The translations under genes and the position numbers were made by a program. The notes under the pieces were generated by a model, which saw only the letters and a program-made list of their open reading frames with translations, was not told where the DNA came from and did no database searches. This document shows positions 7,699 to 16,109 of a stretch of DNA of 56,176 nucleotides, piece by piece. The stretch comes from Chitinophaga pinensis (GTDB taxonomy: Bacteria; Bacteroidota; Bacteroidia; UBA4408). The stretch spans positions 1-56,176 of the forward strand of contig CAMBZU010000012.1 of NCBI GenBank assembly GCA_945872355.1, given 5' to 3'. The first letter of the stretch is position 1. Each line of letters starts with the position of its first letter.

Positions 7699-8148
7699 AT
7701 GTCAATTAAAGTGGAAGTTCATCAAGCATGTATTGTTGAAGTGAAAAACAGAATACAATTTTATAATAAGCTATTAAATGATTTAAGTGAAGGCGCCAAT
7801 AATGATGCTAAAAGTTCAGCAGGTGATAAACACGAAACAGCAAGAGCTATGATGCAACTTGAACAAGAGAAAGTAGGTAAGCAATTGAAAGATGCTGAAG
7901 AAATGAGTGCATTTTTAGAAAAAATAAATATGCAGGCACTTCAAGAAAAGGTTACGCTGGGTAGTTTAGTTAAAACCAATGCTGGACTTTTTTATATTGC
8001 TGCTGCAATTGGAAAATTGAATGTAAAAAATCAAGAAGTATATGTACTTTCGCCAAAATCGCCATTAGGCGCTAAACTAGTTGGTTTAAGAGTGAATAAT
8101 AAAATAGAAGTAAATGCAAAACAGTTTATCCTCGAATCTATTTTATAA
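7699..8148 (+). CDS. GreA/GreB-like C-terminal domain protein
   Basis: The 149-aa protein has an N-terminal coiled-coil-like region (about 10-75) and a C-terminal half ending SPLGAKLVGLRVNNKIEVNAKQFILESI. That end matches the FKBP-like C-terminal domain of the transcript-cleavage factors GreA/GreB (SPLG..L.G...GD.VEV). The N-terminal finger is not clearly that of true GreA. Relatives in Bacteroidota are, as I recall, often mislabelled 3-oxoacyl-ACP synthase. A role at RNA polymerase is an inference. It lies 35 bases upstream of the RluF-like gene, probably in one transcript. Confidence 0.65.
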   Translation: MSIKVEVHQACIVEVKNRIQFYNKLLNDLSEGANNDAKSSAGDKHETARAMMQLEQEKVGKQLKDAEEMSAFLEKINMQALQEKVTLGSLVKTNAGLFYIAAAIGKLNVKNQEVYVLSPKSPLGAKLVGLRVNNKIEVNAKQFILESIL

Positions 8149-8183
8149 TCCTTCTCTCTTTATAGACATCAAAAAAAATAACT

Positions 8184-9095
8184 ATGAGCTTCGAATCAAA
8201 TATTAGACTCAATAAATTTATCAGCGAAAGCGGCATTTGCTCCAGAAGAGAAGCCGATAGGTATATTGAGGCAGGCAGGGTAATTATTAATAAAAGGAAG
8301 GCTGTGATTGGTGATGTTGTAAAACCAGGAGATAGTGTTATGGTTAATGGCCAGTTTTTAGAACCAAGAAAAGGGGAGGAGGTGATATTTATTGCTTTAA
8401 ATAAACCAACTGGAATTACTTCTACTACAGAACTCAATGTAAGAGACAATATCATTCAATTTGTAAATCATCAACAAAGAATATTTCCAATAGGTAGATT
8501 AGATAAGGATTCTCAAGGGTTGATTTTTTTAACCAATAATGGAGATTTAGTCAATAAAATTTTGCGCGCAGGTAACAATCATGAGAAGGAATATGTTGTA
8601 ACAGTGAACAAACCATTGACAGAAGCTGTGTTAAAAGCAATGGCTGGAGGCGTTCCGATGCTTGGAGTAACAACCAAGAAATGTAAGATAGAACAAGTTA
8701 GTGCTTATGTTTTTAAGATTATACTGGTGCAAGGTTTAAACCGTCAAATTAGAAGAATGTGTGAGCATTTTGGATTGGAAGTGACCAAGTTGGAAAGAAT
8801 AAGGATTATGGATATTGGTTTAAAAGGTTTGCCAACAGGCGATTGGAGAGATTTGACGGAATTGGAAATGAAAAGCATTAATAAATTAATTACATCTTCT
8901 ACCTCAGAAAATAAACCAAAAACTAAGCCTTCACAAAGCAATCAAAGAAAAACTGAAGTTAAAGAGAAAAAAACTGAAAACTCAAAAGGTAAAAATAGCT
9001 TTACAAAAAATTATAGTGCAGCCGGACCCAAAAATCCGGGCAAAAAACATGTAAAGTCCAAAAGAAATGAAGGTTCACGAAAAAGGGGAAGGTAA
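8184..9095 (+). CDS. rluF: RsuA/RluF-family rRNA pseudouridine synthase
   Basis: This enzyme isomerises uridine to pseudouridine in rRNA; the RluF group acts on 23S rRNA. An S4 RNA-binding domain (residues 8-60, [29 protein letters not shown]) precedes the catalytic domain. The catalytic Asp is D107 in [10 protein letters not shown], and [25 protein letters not shown] is the conserved family end. A basic, low-complexity tail (about 235-303) rich in Lys, Ser and Asn is additional and probably helps RNA binding. RluF specificity rather than RluB/RsuA is inferred from overall resemblance. Confidence 0.88.
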   Translation: MSFESNIRLNKFISESGICSRREADRYIEAGRVIINKRKAVIGDVVKPGDSVMVNGQFLEPRKGEEVIFIALNKPTGITSTTELNVRDNIIQFVNHQQRIFPIGRLDKDSQGLIFLTNNGDLVNKILRAGNNHEKEYVVTVNKPLTEAVLKAMAGGVPMLGVTTKKCKIEQVSAYVFKIILVQGLNRQIRRMCEHFGLEVTKLERIRIMDIGLKGLPTGDWRDLTELEMKSINKLITSSTSENKPKTKPSQSNQRKTEVKEKKTENSKGKNSFTKNYSAAGPKNPGKKHVKSKRNEGSRKRGR

Positions 9096-9265
9096 AAATA
9101 AATAGTGCATCAGTTATAAGCAAAGGTGTTTTACACGACTTTATCCAAAACGTCTTGAATACCTTAATGCATATTGAGTATAAATAGGTTGTATTCTTTC
9201 AATAATCAACAAATTTGTTGGCATTTTTGTATAAAGTATGCCATAGTACTAATAAATGACTGTAA

Positions 9266-9389
9266 TACCAATGTGATTTATAAATTAGGCCAATAATTTA
9301 AAATCTTACATTGGTAAATGCCGATCGGAAAAAAGTTTGGGACAAATGCCGTGAAACAAATTTGGGCCATTACTTATTTCACATCGGTA
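9266..9389. repeat. Short inverted-repeat (MITE-like) element
   Basis: The left end TACCAATGTGA (9266-9276) is matched in 10 of 11 positions by the right end read on the minus strand (TACCGATGTGA, ending at 9389). Further weaker similarity follows inward, including a shared GGCC. TACCAATGT occurs a third time, inverted, at 9308-9316. The 124-bp size and inverted ends suggest a small non-autonomous element or structured repeat. A 63-codon frame at 9311-9502 crosses it but has no recognisable features. The rest of 9096-9597 holds only a 14-base palindrome (CAACAAATTTGTTG, 9207-9220). Confidence 0.45.
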
Positions 9390-9572
9390 TAAAATATTTT
9401 TACGAGGTGCTCAAGTATAACCATCAAATCATTGTAACAACTGAATTTGAGGTGGTTTATAATTATTGCAAAAAAAATGAGCATTTATTGAACATAATTT
9501 GAAAGTAGCTTAAATAATTTCAAGAAAATAGCGTTAATTCAATAATTTAAGCGCGAATCTTACAATTTTTTA

Positions 9573-9580
9573 TATTTTTG
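9573..9580 (+). promoter_or_regulatory. -7 element for the Wzz-ligase operon
   Basis: TATTTTTG matches TAnnTTTG and lies 17 bases before the first Wzz-like start codon. No convincing -33 TTTG is present. Confidence 0.55.
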
Positions 9581-9597
9581 CCGCGCTTTAAAAAATT

Positions 9598-10617
9598 ATG
9601 TCAGAACAAACATCACAGAATACTTTTAATTCGGTCAACCTCATATCGCTGATTTACAATTGGCGTAAACATTTAATTATTGTTGCTGGAGCATCTGCCG
9701 TAATTTCAATTATTGCATCATTTTTAATTACGCCAAAGTTTAAGTCGGAAGTGATTATGTTTCCAACGCAAACAAGTTCTATTTCAAAAGCGTTACTTAA
9801 TGAAAACAATACTGGTAAAGAGGATATTTTAAAATTTGGTGAAGAAGAAGAAGCGGAACAAATGCTTCAAATTTTAAATTCTGATTATATAAGAGGCCGG
9901 GTTTGTAGCAAATACAAATTAATGAAACATTACGATATTGATTCAAAAGATAAGTTCAGAAATACTTTGTTATACAAAGAATACGAAGAAAATATCAGTT
10001 TTGAGCGCACAGAGTTTATGTCAGTAAAAGTAACTGTAATGGATAAAGAGCCTCAAATGGCAGCCGATATTACAAATGACATTGCCGCATTGGTAGATTC
10101 AGTAAAGAACGATATGCAACATGAAAGAGCCAGACAAGGTCTTAAGATTGTTGAATTGTCATTATTTGCGCAAAGAGATTATATTAAATCAATTGAAGAT
10201 TCATTAAATAAATTGAGGAAGTTAGGTATTAACGACTACGAAACTCAATCGCAGGCCTTCAATGAACAATATGCTTTAGCCATTTCAAAAAACAATACTG
10301 CAGGTATTAAATCATTAGAAGAAAAGCTAGATATTTTATCGACATACGGTGGTTCTTATGTTTCTTTAAGAGAAAAACTACAACATGAAATCAATCAATT
10401 AAGTATTGTAAAATCTAAATATGAGCAAGCTAAAATTGATGCTGAACAATCATTAACAAGTAAGTTTATCGTTAACAGAGCTTTTAAAGCAGAAAAAAAA
10501 TCATACCCAATTAGGTGGTTAATAGTTACTGTAAGCATGGTATCTTCCTTAATACTTGCGCTTTTGGCGATATTATTAATTGAAAATATTAAAGAAGTTA
10601 AATTGTCCAAAAATTAA
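9598..10617 (+). CDS. Wzz-type polysaccharide chain-length protein 1
   Basis: The 339-aa inner-membrane protein has the polysaccharide co-polymerase layout. A membrane helix near the N-terminus (about 24-42, LIIVAGASAVISIIASFLI) is followed by the conserved FKSEVIMFPT stretch. A long periplasmic coiled-coil region comes next, and a second membrane helix lies near the C-terminus (about 304-328), preceded by SYPIRW. Such proteins set the length of O-antigen or capsule chains. No cytoplasmic tyrosine kinase domain is attached. Four bases separate it from a paralogue, and an O-antigen ligase follows. Confidence 0.85.
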   Translation: MSEQTSQNTFNSVNLISLIYNWRKHLIIVAGASAVISIIASFLITPKFKSEVIMFPTQTSSISKALLNENNTGKEDILKFGEEEEAEQMLQILNSDYIRGRVCSKYKLMKHYDIDSKDKFRNTLLYKEYEENISFERTEFMSVKVTVMDKEPQMAADITNDIAALVDSVKNDMQHERARQGLKIVELSLFAQRDYIKSIEDSLNKLRKLGINDYETQSQAFNEQYALAISKNNTAGIKSLEEKLDILSTYGGSYVSLREKLQHEINQLSIVKSKYEQAKIDAEQSLTSKFIVNRAFKAEKKSYPIRWLIVTVSMVSSLILALLAILLIENIKEVKLSKN

Positions 10618-10621
10618 TTGA

Positions 10622-11566
10622 ATGGAAGAGCAAAGCGAATTCAATACGGGCAGTTTATATTATTTGGCAATCAAATGGCGATGGCATTTAATTGCAATCG
10701 CAGTATTGTCTGGTTTAGCTGCTACTATATTTTCTAGTAGTGCTTTCATAGAACCTAAGTTTAAATCAACTGCAGTTGTTTATCCTGTAAATATTGTTCC
10801 CTATAGTAATGAGTCAGCTACAGAGCAGCTATTGCAACTTTTTCAAAGTGCAGATGTAAAGGGCAAAATCATAGAAAAATTTGATTTAGCTAATCATTAT
10901 GGTATTGGTGATAATTCTAAAGAGCCAAATTCAAAATTAATTCTTGAGTTTAATGAGAATGTTTCTATCAGCAAAACCGAATTTGAATCAGTTAATATCG
11001 AAATTTTAGATAAAGATGCAACCAAAGCATGCGCAATGGTAAATCAAATAATCAATGAAACCAATCTAAAACTTCGTCAATTACAACGTGAAAAAAGTGA
11101 GGAAATGCATGCAATGTATGCAAAACAGCTTGAACTTAAAAAGCAGGAAATAGATACCTTAAAAGTACAAATTAGCAAACTAAGGGTTGATAATAATTTT
11201 ATTGATTTAACTGCGCAAACAAGAGAAGTTACAAGAGGTGTTATTAATAGCAAAGCAGGAGAAGCAGGTAGGTTGTCGAGTAAAATTCAAGAAGTGGGCG
11301 CAGAGTACACTGCCTTAAACGCTCGTTTAGATGCCGCTTTGATTTATTTTGCAAAAATTAAAGGAACCTACGATGATATTTCTGGAGATTTATTTAAAGA
11401 ATTAACTTATACCAATGTGGTTACAAAACCCTTTGTAGCTGATTCAAAATCTTATCCAATTAGGTGGATCATTGTGCTTGTAAGCATGCTTGCCTCATTA
11501 TTTCTTGGTTTTATTATCATTTCTTTAACAGAAGGTAAAAAAAAAAATTCCAAGCAGTCCCTTTAA
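10622..11566 (+). CDS. Wzz-type polysaccharide chain-length protein 2
   Basis: This 314-aa protein has the same layout as its upstream neighbour: helix near residues 20-38, PKFKSTAVVYP, a helical periplasmic region with ISKTEFESVNIEILDKDA (ISFERTEFMSVKVTVMDKEP in the first gene), then SYPIRW and a C-terminal helix. The pair looks like an old tandem duplication and may form a mixed complex. An A11 run (11537-11547) lies 17 bases before the stop, and the TAA stop overlaps the apparent ATT start of the ligase gene. Confidence 0.85.
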   Translation: MEEQSEFNTGSLYYLAIKWRWHLIAIAVLSGLAATIFSSSAFIEPKFKSTAVVYPVNIVPYSNESATEQLLQLFQSADVKGKIIEKFDLANHYGIGDNSKEPNSKLILEFNENVSISKTEFESVNIEILDKDATKACAMVNQIINETNLKLRQLQREKSEEMHAMYAKQLELKKQEIDTLKVQISKLRVDNNFIDLTAQTREVTRGVINSKAGEAGRLSSKIQEVGAEYTALNARLDAALIYFAKIKGTYDDISGDLFKELTYTNVVTKPFVADSKSYPIRWIIVLVSMLASLFLGFIIISLTEGKKKNSKQSL

Positions 11567-13005
11567 TTGAATTTAATAATCGTACACATTATTACTTCTA
11601 TTTAATTTCTGGTTCCTTCATAGCATTAAGCGCCATTGCTGTTGCCTTTGAAAGTTTTTGGGTATTACTGCTTCCTTTATTGATATTGATTTTCTTATTC
11701 TATCTTTTCTCATTAGATAAAGTATTGTGGTTTATTATTATCACTACACCTTTTTCATTAAATGTAAAATTAAAAGATTTTGGATTGGCCATCAGTTTGC
11801 CCGGAGAACCTTTAATGGCTGGTGTTTTGATTTTGTTCATCTTTAAATTATTATATGATATTAAAATTGAAAAGAAAATATTGTATCACCCAATTACTTT
11901 AGCATTATTGGCTAATATTAGTTGGATTACGATTACCACTATTACAAGCACTATGCCTTGGGTTTCATTTAAATTTTTACTTGCAAGGCTGTGGTTTGTG
12001 ATTTGCTTTTATTATTTCGGAATCATTCTTTTTAAAGATCCTAAAAATATAAATAGGTTTATGTGGGCCTATATTTTACCGTTTACCATAATTATATTTT
12101 ACACACTAATTATGCATAGTCAATATGGTTTTACGGTTGATACGGCCAATTGGATTATGAGTCCATTTTATAATGATCATACAATTTATGGTGCAATATT
12201 GGCCATGTTTATGCCAATTTTAGGTTATTTTATTTACAATAGCCAATATACCTTTGCTCAAAAAGGCATTTCATTTGTGTTTTTATTGATATTTGTTGTA
12301 GCATTGGTGTTTTCATTTACAAGAGCTGCCTGGATTAGTTTAGCCATTGCATTGGCCATTGGCGCTGTAATGTATTTTAAAATTAATTTAAAATTGATTA
12401 CGTTTTTTGGCATTATTCTATTGGGTTTGTTTTTTTTATCGAAAGATAGAATTTTAATGAAATTAGAGAAAAACAGACAAGATTCTTCCTCCAATTTAAC
12501 AGAACATGTTCAAAGTATTTCTAATATTTCTTCTGATGCTTCTAATCTTGAAAGGATCAATAGGTGGTCGGCTGCGATTAGAATGTTTAAGAAGCATCCT
12601 GGTTTTGGCTTTGGACCGGGAACTTATGCGTTTAAGTATGCACCCTATCAATTTAGCTATGAAAAAACAATTATTAGTACCAATGCAGGCAATAAGGGAA
12701 ATGCCCATAGTGAGTATATTGGTCCTTTGGCAGAGAGCGGGGTGCTTGGGCTTTTAAGCTTTGTATTTGTAGTGTTTGCCATTTTCTATTCTGGCATTTC
12801 TTTATACTATAAAATGCAAAATAGCACTATGCGTGCGCTATTGCTTGCAATGATTTTAGGACTTATTACCTATTTTATTCATGGTTTTTTAAATAACTTC
12901 TTGGATACAGATAAAGCATCTGTTCCTGTATGGGGCTTTGCCGCTGCAATTGTTGCAATTCAGCTATATCATAATAAGCCTAAAGAAACTAACTCAGCTA
13001 CCTAG
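11566..13005 (+). CDS. O-antigen ligase family protein (apparent ATT start)
   Basis: This multi-spanning membrane protein joins O-antigen or other polymer to lipid A core or proteins in the periplasm. About ten hydrophobic helices are visible. The Wzy_C-type large loop has NRWSAAIRMFKKHPGFGFGPGTYAFKYAP, then the conserved NAHSEYIGPLAESGVLGL. The first conventional start is TTG at 11680, but it would remove part of a membrane helix. The frame is open and coding-like further upstream (IEFNNRTHYYFYLISGSF). It can begin at ATT 11566-11568, overlapping the TAA of the Wzz gene as TAATT, where a TAATG coupling site would be expected. That gives 479 aa. See findings. Confidence 0.8.
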   Translation: MEFNNRTHYYFYLISGSFIALSAIAVAFESFWVLLLPLLILIFLFYLFSLDKVLWFIIITTPFSLNVKLKDFGLAISLPGEPLMAGVLILFIFKLLYDIKIEKKILYHPITLALLANISWITITTITSTMPWVSFKFLLARLWFVICFYYFGIILFKDPKNINRFMWAYILPFTIIIFYTLIMHSQYGFTVDTANWIMSPFYNDHTIYGAILAMFMPILGYFIYNSQYTFAQKGISFVFLLIFVVALVFSFTRAAWISLAIALAIGAVMYFKINLKLITFFGIILLGLFFLSKDRILMKLEKNRQDSSSNLTEHVQSISNISSDASNLERINRWSAAIRMFKKHPGFGFGPGTYAFKYAPYQFSYEKTIISTNAGNKGNAHSEYIGPLAESGVLGLLSFVFVVFAIFYSGISLYYKMQNSTMRALLLAMILGLITYFIHGFLNNFLDTDKASVPVWGFAAAIVAIQLYHNKPKETNSAT

Positions 13006-13080
13006 CGTTTTGCTTTTGTTTAATGCTGAATTTGTTTTTATTTTGCTCTTTGTTAGAATTATATCATAAAAAAAATACAA

Positions 13081-13962
13081 TTGCTCAATCATATTGACCT
13101 CAGTAAAGCGATTTTACAACCCATAGAAACACCCTTTGAAAAGAAGGTTAATTTGTTCATGCTAAGGCTTGATTTACTAGACGAAGATATTAGTGGTAAT
13201 AAATGGTTTAAACTCAAGAAAAACATTGAGGAGGCAAAGCGTCTCTGTAAAAAACAAATAATTACTTTTGGAGGGGCTTTCAGCAACCATATTGCAGCTA
13301 CAGCTAAAGCATGTAGCATAGCTGGTTTTGATAGTATTGGCATTATTAGAGGCGAAGAAATTGCTAATCATACACTAAAAAAAGCAGCACTAAATGGCAT
13401 GAAATTAAGGTTTGTGTCAAGAGGTTTATATCGTGATAAGCAACAATTGTTAGCATGGCTAGCACAAGAATATAATTTAGATGAAAGTTTGGTTATTCCC
13501 GAAGGTGGCGCTAATGCAGCAGGAATAGAAGGTTGCAAGGAAATAGTTTCACTCATTAACTGCACTTTTAATTATATAGCAGTAGCTTGCGGAACAGGCA
13601 CAACATTAGCGGGTATCATGCAACAATTAAATCACAATCAAAAAGGTCTTGGGATTTCTGCATTAAAAGGTGGTGCATTTTTATATGATGAAATTATAAA
13701 TAGTATTCCTAAAAATAAATGTCAAAAGCTTGAAATTATTGAACAATATCACTTTGGAGGATACGCTAAGTACAGTCCCGAATTATTAATTTTTATTAAG
13801 GATTTTTACGTGAAGTATAACATTAAATTAGATTTTATTTACACAGCCAAATTAATGTTTGGTTTGTTTGATTTAATTCAACAAAATTATTTTCCCGAAA
13901 ATGCTACTATAATTGCCATACACAGTGGAGGATTACAAGGCAACGAAGGAATTGGAATTTAG
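13081..13962 (+). CDS. PLP-dependent ACC deaminase/D-cysteine desulfhydrase family
   Basis: The 293-aa protein is a fold-type II PLP enzyme of the ACC deaminase/D-cysteine desulfhydrase family. SGNKWFKLKKN near residue 38 holds the likely PLP lysine (K44). FGGAFSNHIAATA is the conserved substrate/PLP segment, and ACGTGTTLAGI binds the PLP phosphate. The substrate cannot be settled from sequence: ACC deaminase normally has about 340 residues, and this is shorter, so a D-cysteine desulfhydrase-like role is as plausible. No ATG is available; the TTG at 13081 is the best start. It may share a transcript with the ligase 75 bases upstream. Confidence 0.8.
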   Translation: MLNHIDLSKAILQPIETPFEKKVNLFMLRLDLLDEDISGNKWFKLKKNIEEAKRLCKKQIITFGGAFSNHIAATAKACSIAGFDSIGIIRGEEIANHTLKKAALNGMKLRFVSRGLYRDKQQLLAWLAQEYNLDESLVIPEGGANAAGIEGCKEIVSLINCTFNYIAVACGTGTTLAGIMQQLNHNQKGLGISALKGGAFLYDEIINSIPKNKCQKLEIIEQYHFGGYAKYSPELLIFIKDFYVKYNIKLDFIYTAKLMFGLFDLIQQNYFPENATIIAIHSGGLQGNEGIGI

Positions 13963-14028
13963 TTGAAATCTCTTTAAAATGTATTAGTATTATTAGTTAT
14001 TTTTACAAACTTATTTTAAATTAATTTT

Positions 14029-15276
14029 ATGAAAAGTTGGTTACCTATTCCTTTAGATTCTGATTTTAGTATTTATAATTTCCCTTTTGGTGTTTATCAG
14101 ATTGACAATCAAAAGCCACGTTTAGCAAGTATTTTGGGTGAACATGTGATTGATTTGGCAGCAATGAATGCGCTTGGTTTTTTTAATGAATTAGGCATAG
14201 CTGAAAGTGTTTTCGAAAATAGTTTTTTAAATGATTTTATTGCCTTGGGTAAAAATACGACCAATAAAGTTCGTGCAATACTTATTGAAACTTTCAGTAC
14301 TGATAATGCTGCACTTGCTGTAAATGAAGAGCATAAGAAACTAATATTAAAAAATTATCAAGATGTAAAAATGTGCATGCCCGTTAAAGTAGGTAATTAC
14401 ACCGACTTTTATAGCAGCATTCAACATGCAACCAATGTGGGTACCATGTTTAGAGATCCTAAAAATGCATTATTGCCCAATTATAAGCACATTCCAATTG
14501 GCTATCACGGAAGAGCCTCTTCAATTACAGTTTCGGGTACAAATTTTTACAGACCAAAGGGGCAAACCAAACCTGCTGATGCTGAATTGCCGGTTTTTGG
14601 ACCTACCAAGCAATTGGATTTTGAATTAGAAATGGCTTTCATCACAGGTAAATCTACCCAACTTGGACAAAGTGTTTCTACAGCGCAAGCAGAAGACTTT
14701 ATTTTTGGAATGGTATTGTTTAATGATTGGAGTGCGAGGGACATGCAAACATGGGAATACGTTCCATTAGGCCCTTTTTTGGCGAAAAACTTTTGTAGTA
14801 CTGTTTCACCTTGGGTGGTAACTTTAGAAGCATTAGCGCAATTTAGGGTTGCCGGAGAAGTGCAAGAACCTACAGTATTGCCTTATCTTCAATATTCAGG
14901 CAATAAGAATATCGATATCAATTTAAGTGTAAGTATTGCCACTGAAAAAGGGATTGAGCAACCCATTTCACTATCTAACTACAAATATATGTACTGGAAT
15001 ATGAATCAACAGTTGGCGCATCATACAGTGAATGGATGTAATATAGAAGTGGGAGATATGTATGCTTCAGGCACCATAAGCGGGAATGATGAAACAGCTT
15101 ACGGCTCAATGTTAGAACTTACTTGGAGAGGCACAAAGCCCATTCAAATGCCAGATGGAACGGAACGTAAATTTATAAATAATTACGACACTGTTATTAT
15201 GAAAGGCTATGCAGCCAAAGGTGATATTAGAGTTGGATTTGGTGAGGTAAGAGCTAAAGTTTTACCTTCAATTTAA
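14029..15276 (+). CDS. fahA: Fumarylacetoacetase
   Basis: FAH cleaves fumarylacetoacetate to fumarate and acetoacetate, the last step of aerobic tyrosine degradation. At 415 aa it has the family length. The N-terminal SH3-like domain (FGVYQIDNQKPRLASILGEHVIDLA) precedes the catalytic domain. Metal and substrate motifs are visible: YTDFYSSIQHATNVGTMFR, YHGRASSI, ELEMAF, NDWSARDMQTWEYVPLGPFLAKNF and GDMYASGTISG. No other tyrosine-pathway gene is nearby. It lies 12 bases upstream of the LutA-like gene. Confidence 0.96.
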   Translation: MKSWLPIPLDSDFSIYNFPFGVYQIDNQKPRLASILGEHVIDLAAMNALGFFNELGIAESVFENSFLNDFIALGKNTTNKVRAILIETFSTDNAALAVNEEHKKLILKNYQDVKMCMPVKVGNYTDFYSSIQHATNVGTMFRDPKNALLPNYKHIPIGYHGRASSITVSGTNFYRPKGQTKPADAELPVFGPTKQLDFELEMAFITGKSTQLGQSVSTAQAEDFIFGMVLFNDWSARDMQTWEYVPLGPFLAKNFCSTVSPWVVTLEALAQFRVAGEVQEPTVLPYLQYSGNKNIDINLSVSIATEKGIEQPISLSNYKYMYWNMNQQLAHHTVNGCNIEVGDMYASGTISGNDETAYGSMLELTWRGTKPIQMPDGTERKFINNYDTVIMKGYAAKGDIRVGFGEVRAKVLPSI

Positions 15277-15288
15277 TTATAAAATAAA

Positions 15289-16011
15289 ATGATTGTAGAT
15301 ATTTTTATTCCCTGTTATATCGATCAGTTTTTTCCTGAAACTGGTTTTAACATGATTAAGGTGCTTGATAAAGTTGGATGTTCTGTCAACTACAATGTTG
15401 AGCAAACTTGTTGTGGGCAGCCCGCTTTTCATTCGGGCAATTGGGACGATTGCAAAGAAATAGGAGAGAAGTTTATTAAAGAATTTTTAAACGAACGATA
15501 TATTGTTACGCCCTCAGCTGTTTGTGCAGGCTTTGTGAAAAATCAGTATAGCGAAATGTTTCACAACACTGTGTTGCATAATGAATACAAGCAGGTGCAA
15601 AAAAACATGTTCGAGTTTTCCGACTTTTTGGTAAATGTGTTAAAGATTAGTAGCATAGGAGCAACGCTTGAAGGCAAGGCCGTTTATATGCCAACTTGTT
15701 CTGCGCAGCGCAATTATGAATTAAAAAATGAGCCACTTCAATTATTAGAAAAAGTAAGAGGTCTGGAACTTGTTGATTTGCCTGATGCTGCAACTTGCTG
15801 TGGCTTTGGCGGTAATTTTAGTATAAAGTATGAGGGTGTTTCTTCGGCTATTGCGCAAGAAAAAATTGATAATATATTAAAAACAGGTGCAACATATATT
15901 ATTGCTACAGATTACTCATGTTTAATGCATTTGAATGGCTACATAAAAAAGCAAGCATTGCCCTTAAAGGTGATGCATTTAGCCGATGTGCTAGCTGCTG
16001 GTTGGGTTTAA
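15289..16011 (+). CDS. LutA/YkgE-like cysteine-rich (Fe-S)-binding protein
   Basis: The 240-aa protein has two cysteine-rich CCG domains (IFIPCYIDQFFP...EQTCCGQPAFHSG and MPTCSAQRNYEL...ATCCGFGGNFSIKY). These bind unusual iron-sulfur clusters in heterodisulfide reductase-type and lactate-oxidising (LutA) proteins. LutB and LutC are not adjacent, so a lactate role is only a family guess. An AT-rich inverted repeat (CTTATTT/AAATAAG, about 16032-16057) follows the stop and could end transcription. Confidence 0.85.
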   Translation: MIVDIFIPCYIDQFFPETGFNMIKVLDKVGCSVNYNVEQTCCGQPAFHSGNWDDCKEIGEKFIKEFLNERYIVTPSAVCAGFVKNQYSEMFHNTVLHNEYKQVQKNMFEFSDFLVNVLKISSIGATLEGKAVYMPTCSAQRNYELKNEPLQLLEKVRGLELVDLPDAATCCGFGGNFSIKYEGVSSAIAQEKIDNILKTGATYIIATDYSCLMHLNGYIKKQALPLKVMHLADVLAAGWV

Positions 16012-16109
16012 ACGATCTTCCACGTTATTTTCTTATTTTTGAAATTTGCTAAATAAGTTTTTCAAAAAACAATTAGCATAATACTTTTAATAATGCATAA
16101 ATTTTTGAT

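Noticed and set aside
7699-8148. 3-oxoacyl-ACP synthase
   Set aside because: There is no thiolase fold or catalytic Cys; the C-terminal end is GreA/GreB-like and the length is far too short.
9311-9502. 63-codon plus-strand frame as a gene
   Set aside because: It crosses the inverted-repeat element, has no recognisable domain or promoter, and its start lies in the repeat.
13081-16011. A complete tyrosine degradation operon
   Set aside because: Only fumarylacetoacetase belongs to that pathway; the neighbours are a PLP enzyme of uncertain substrate and a LutA-like protein.
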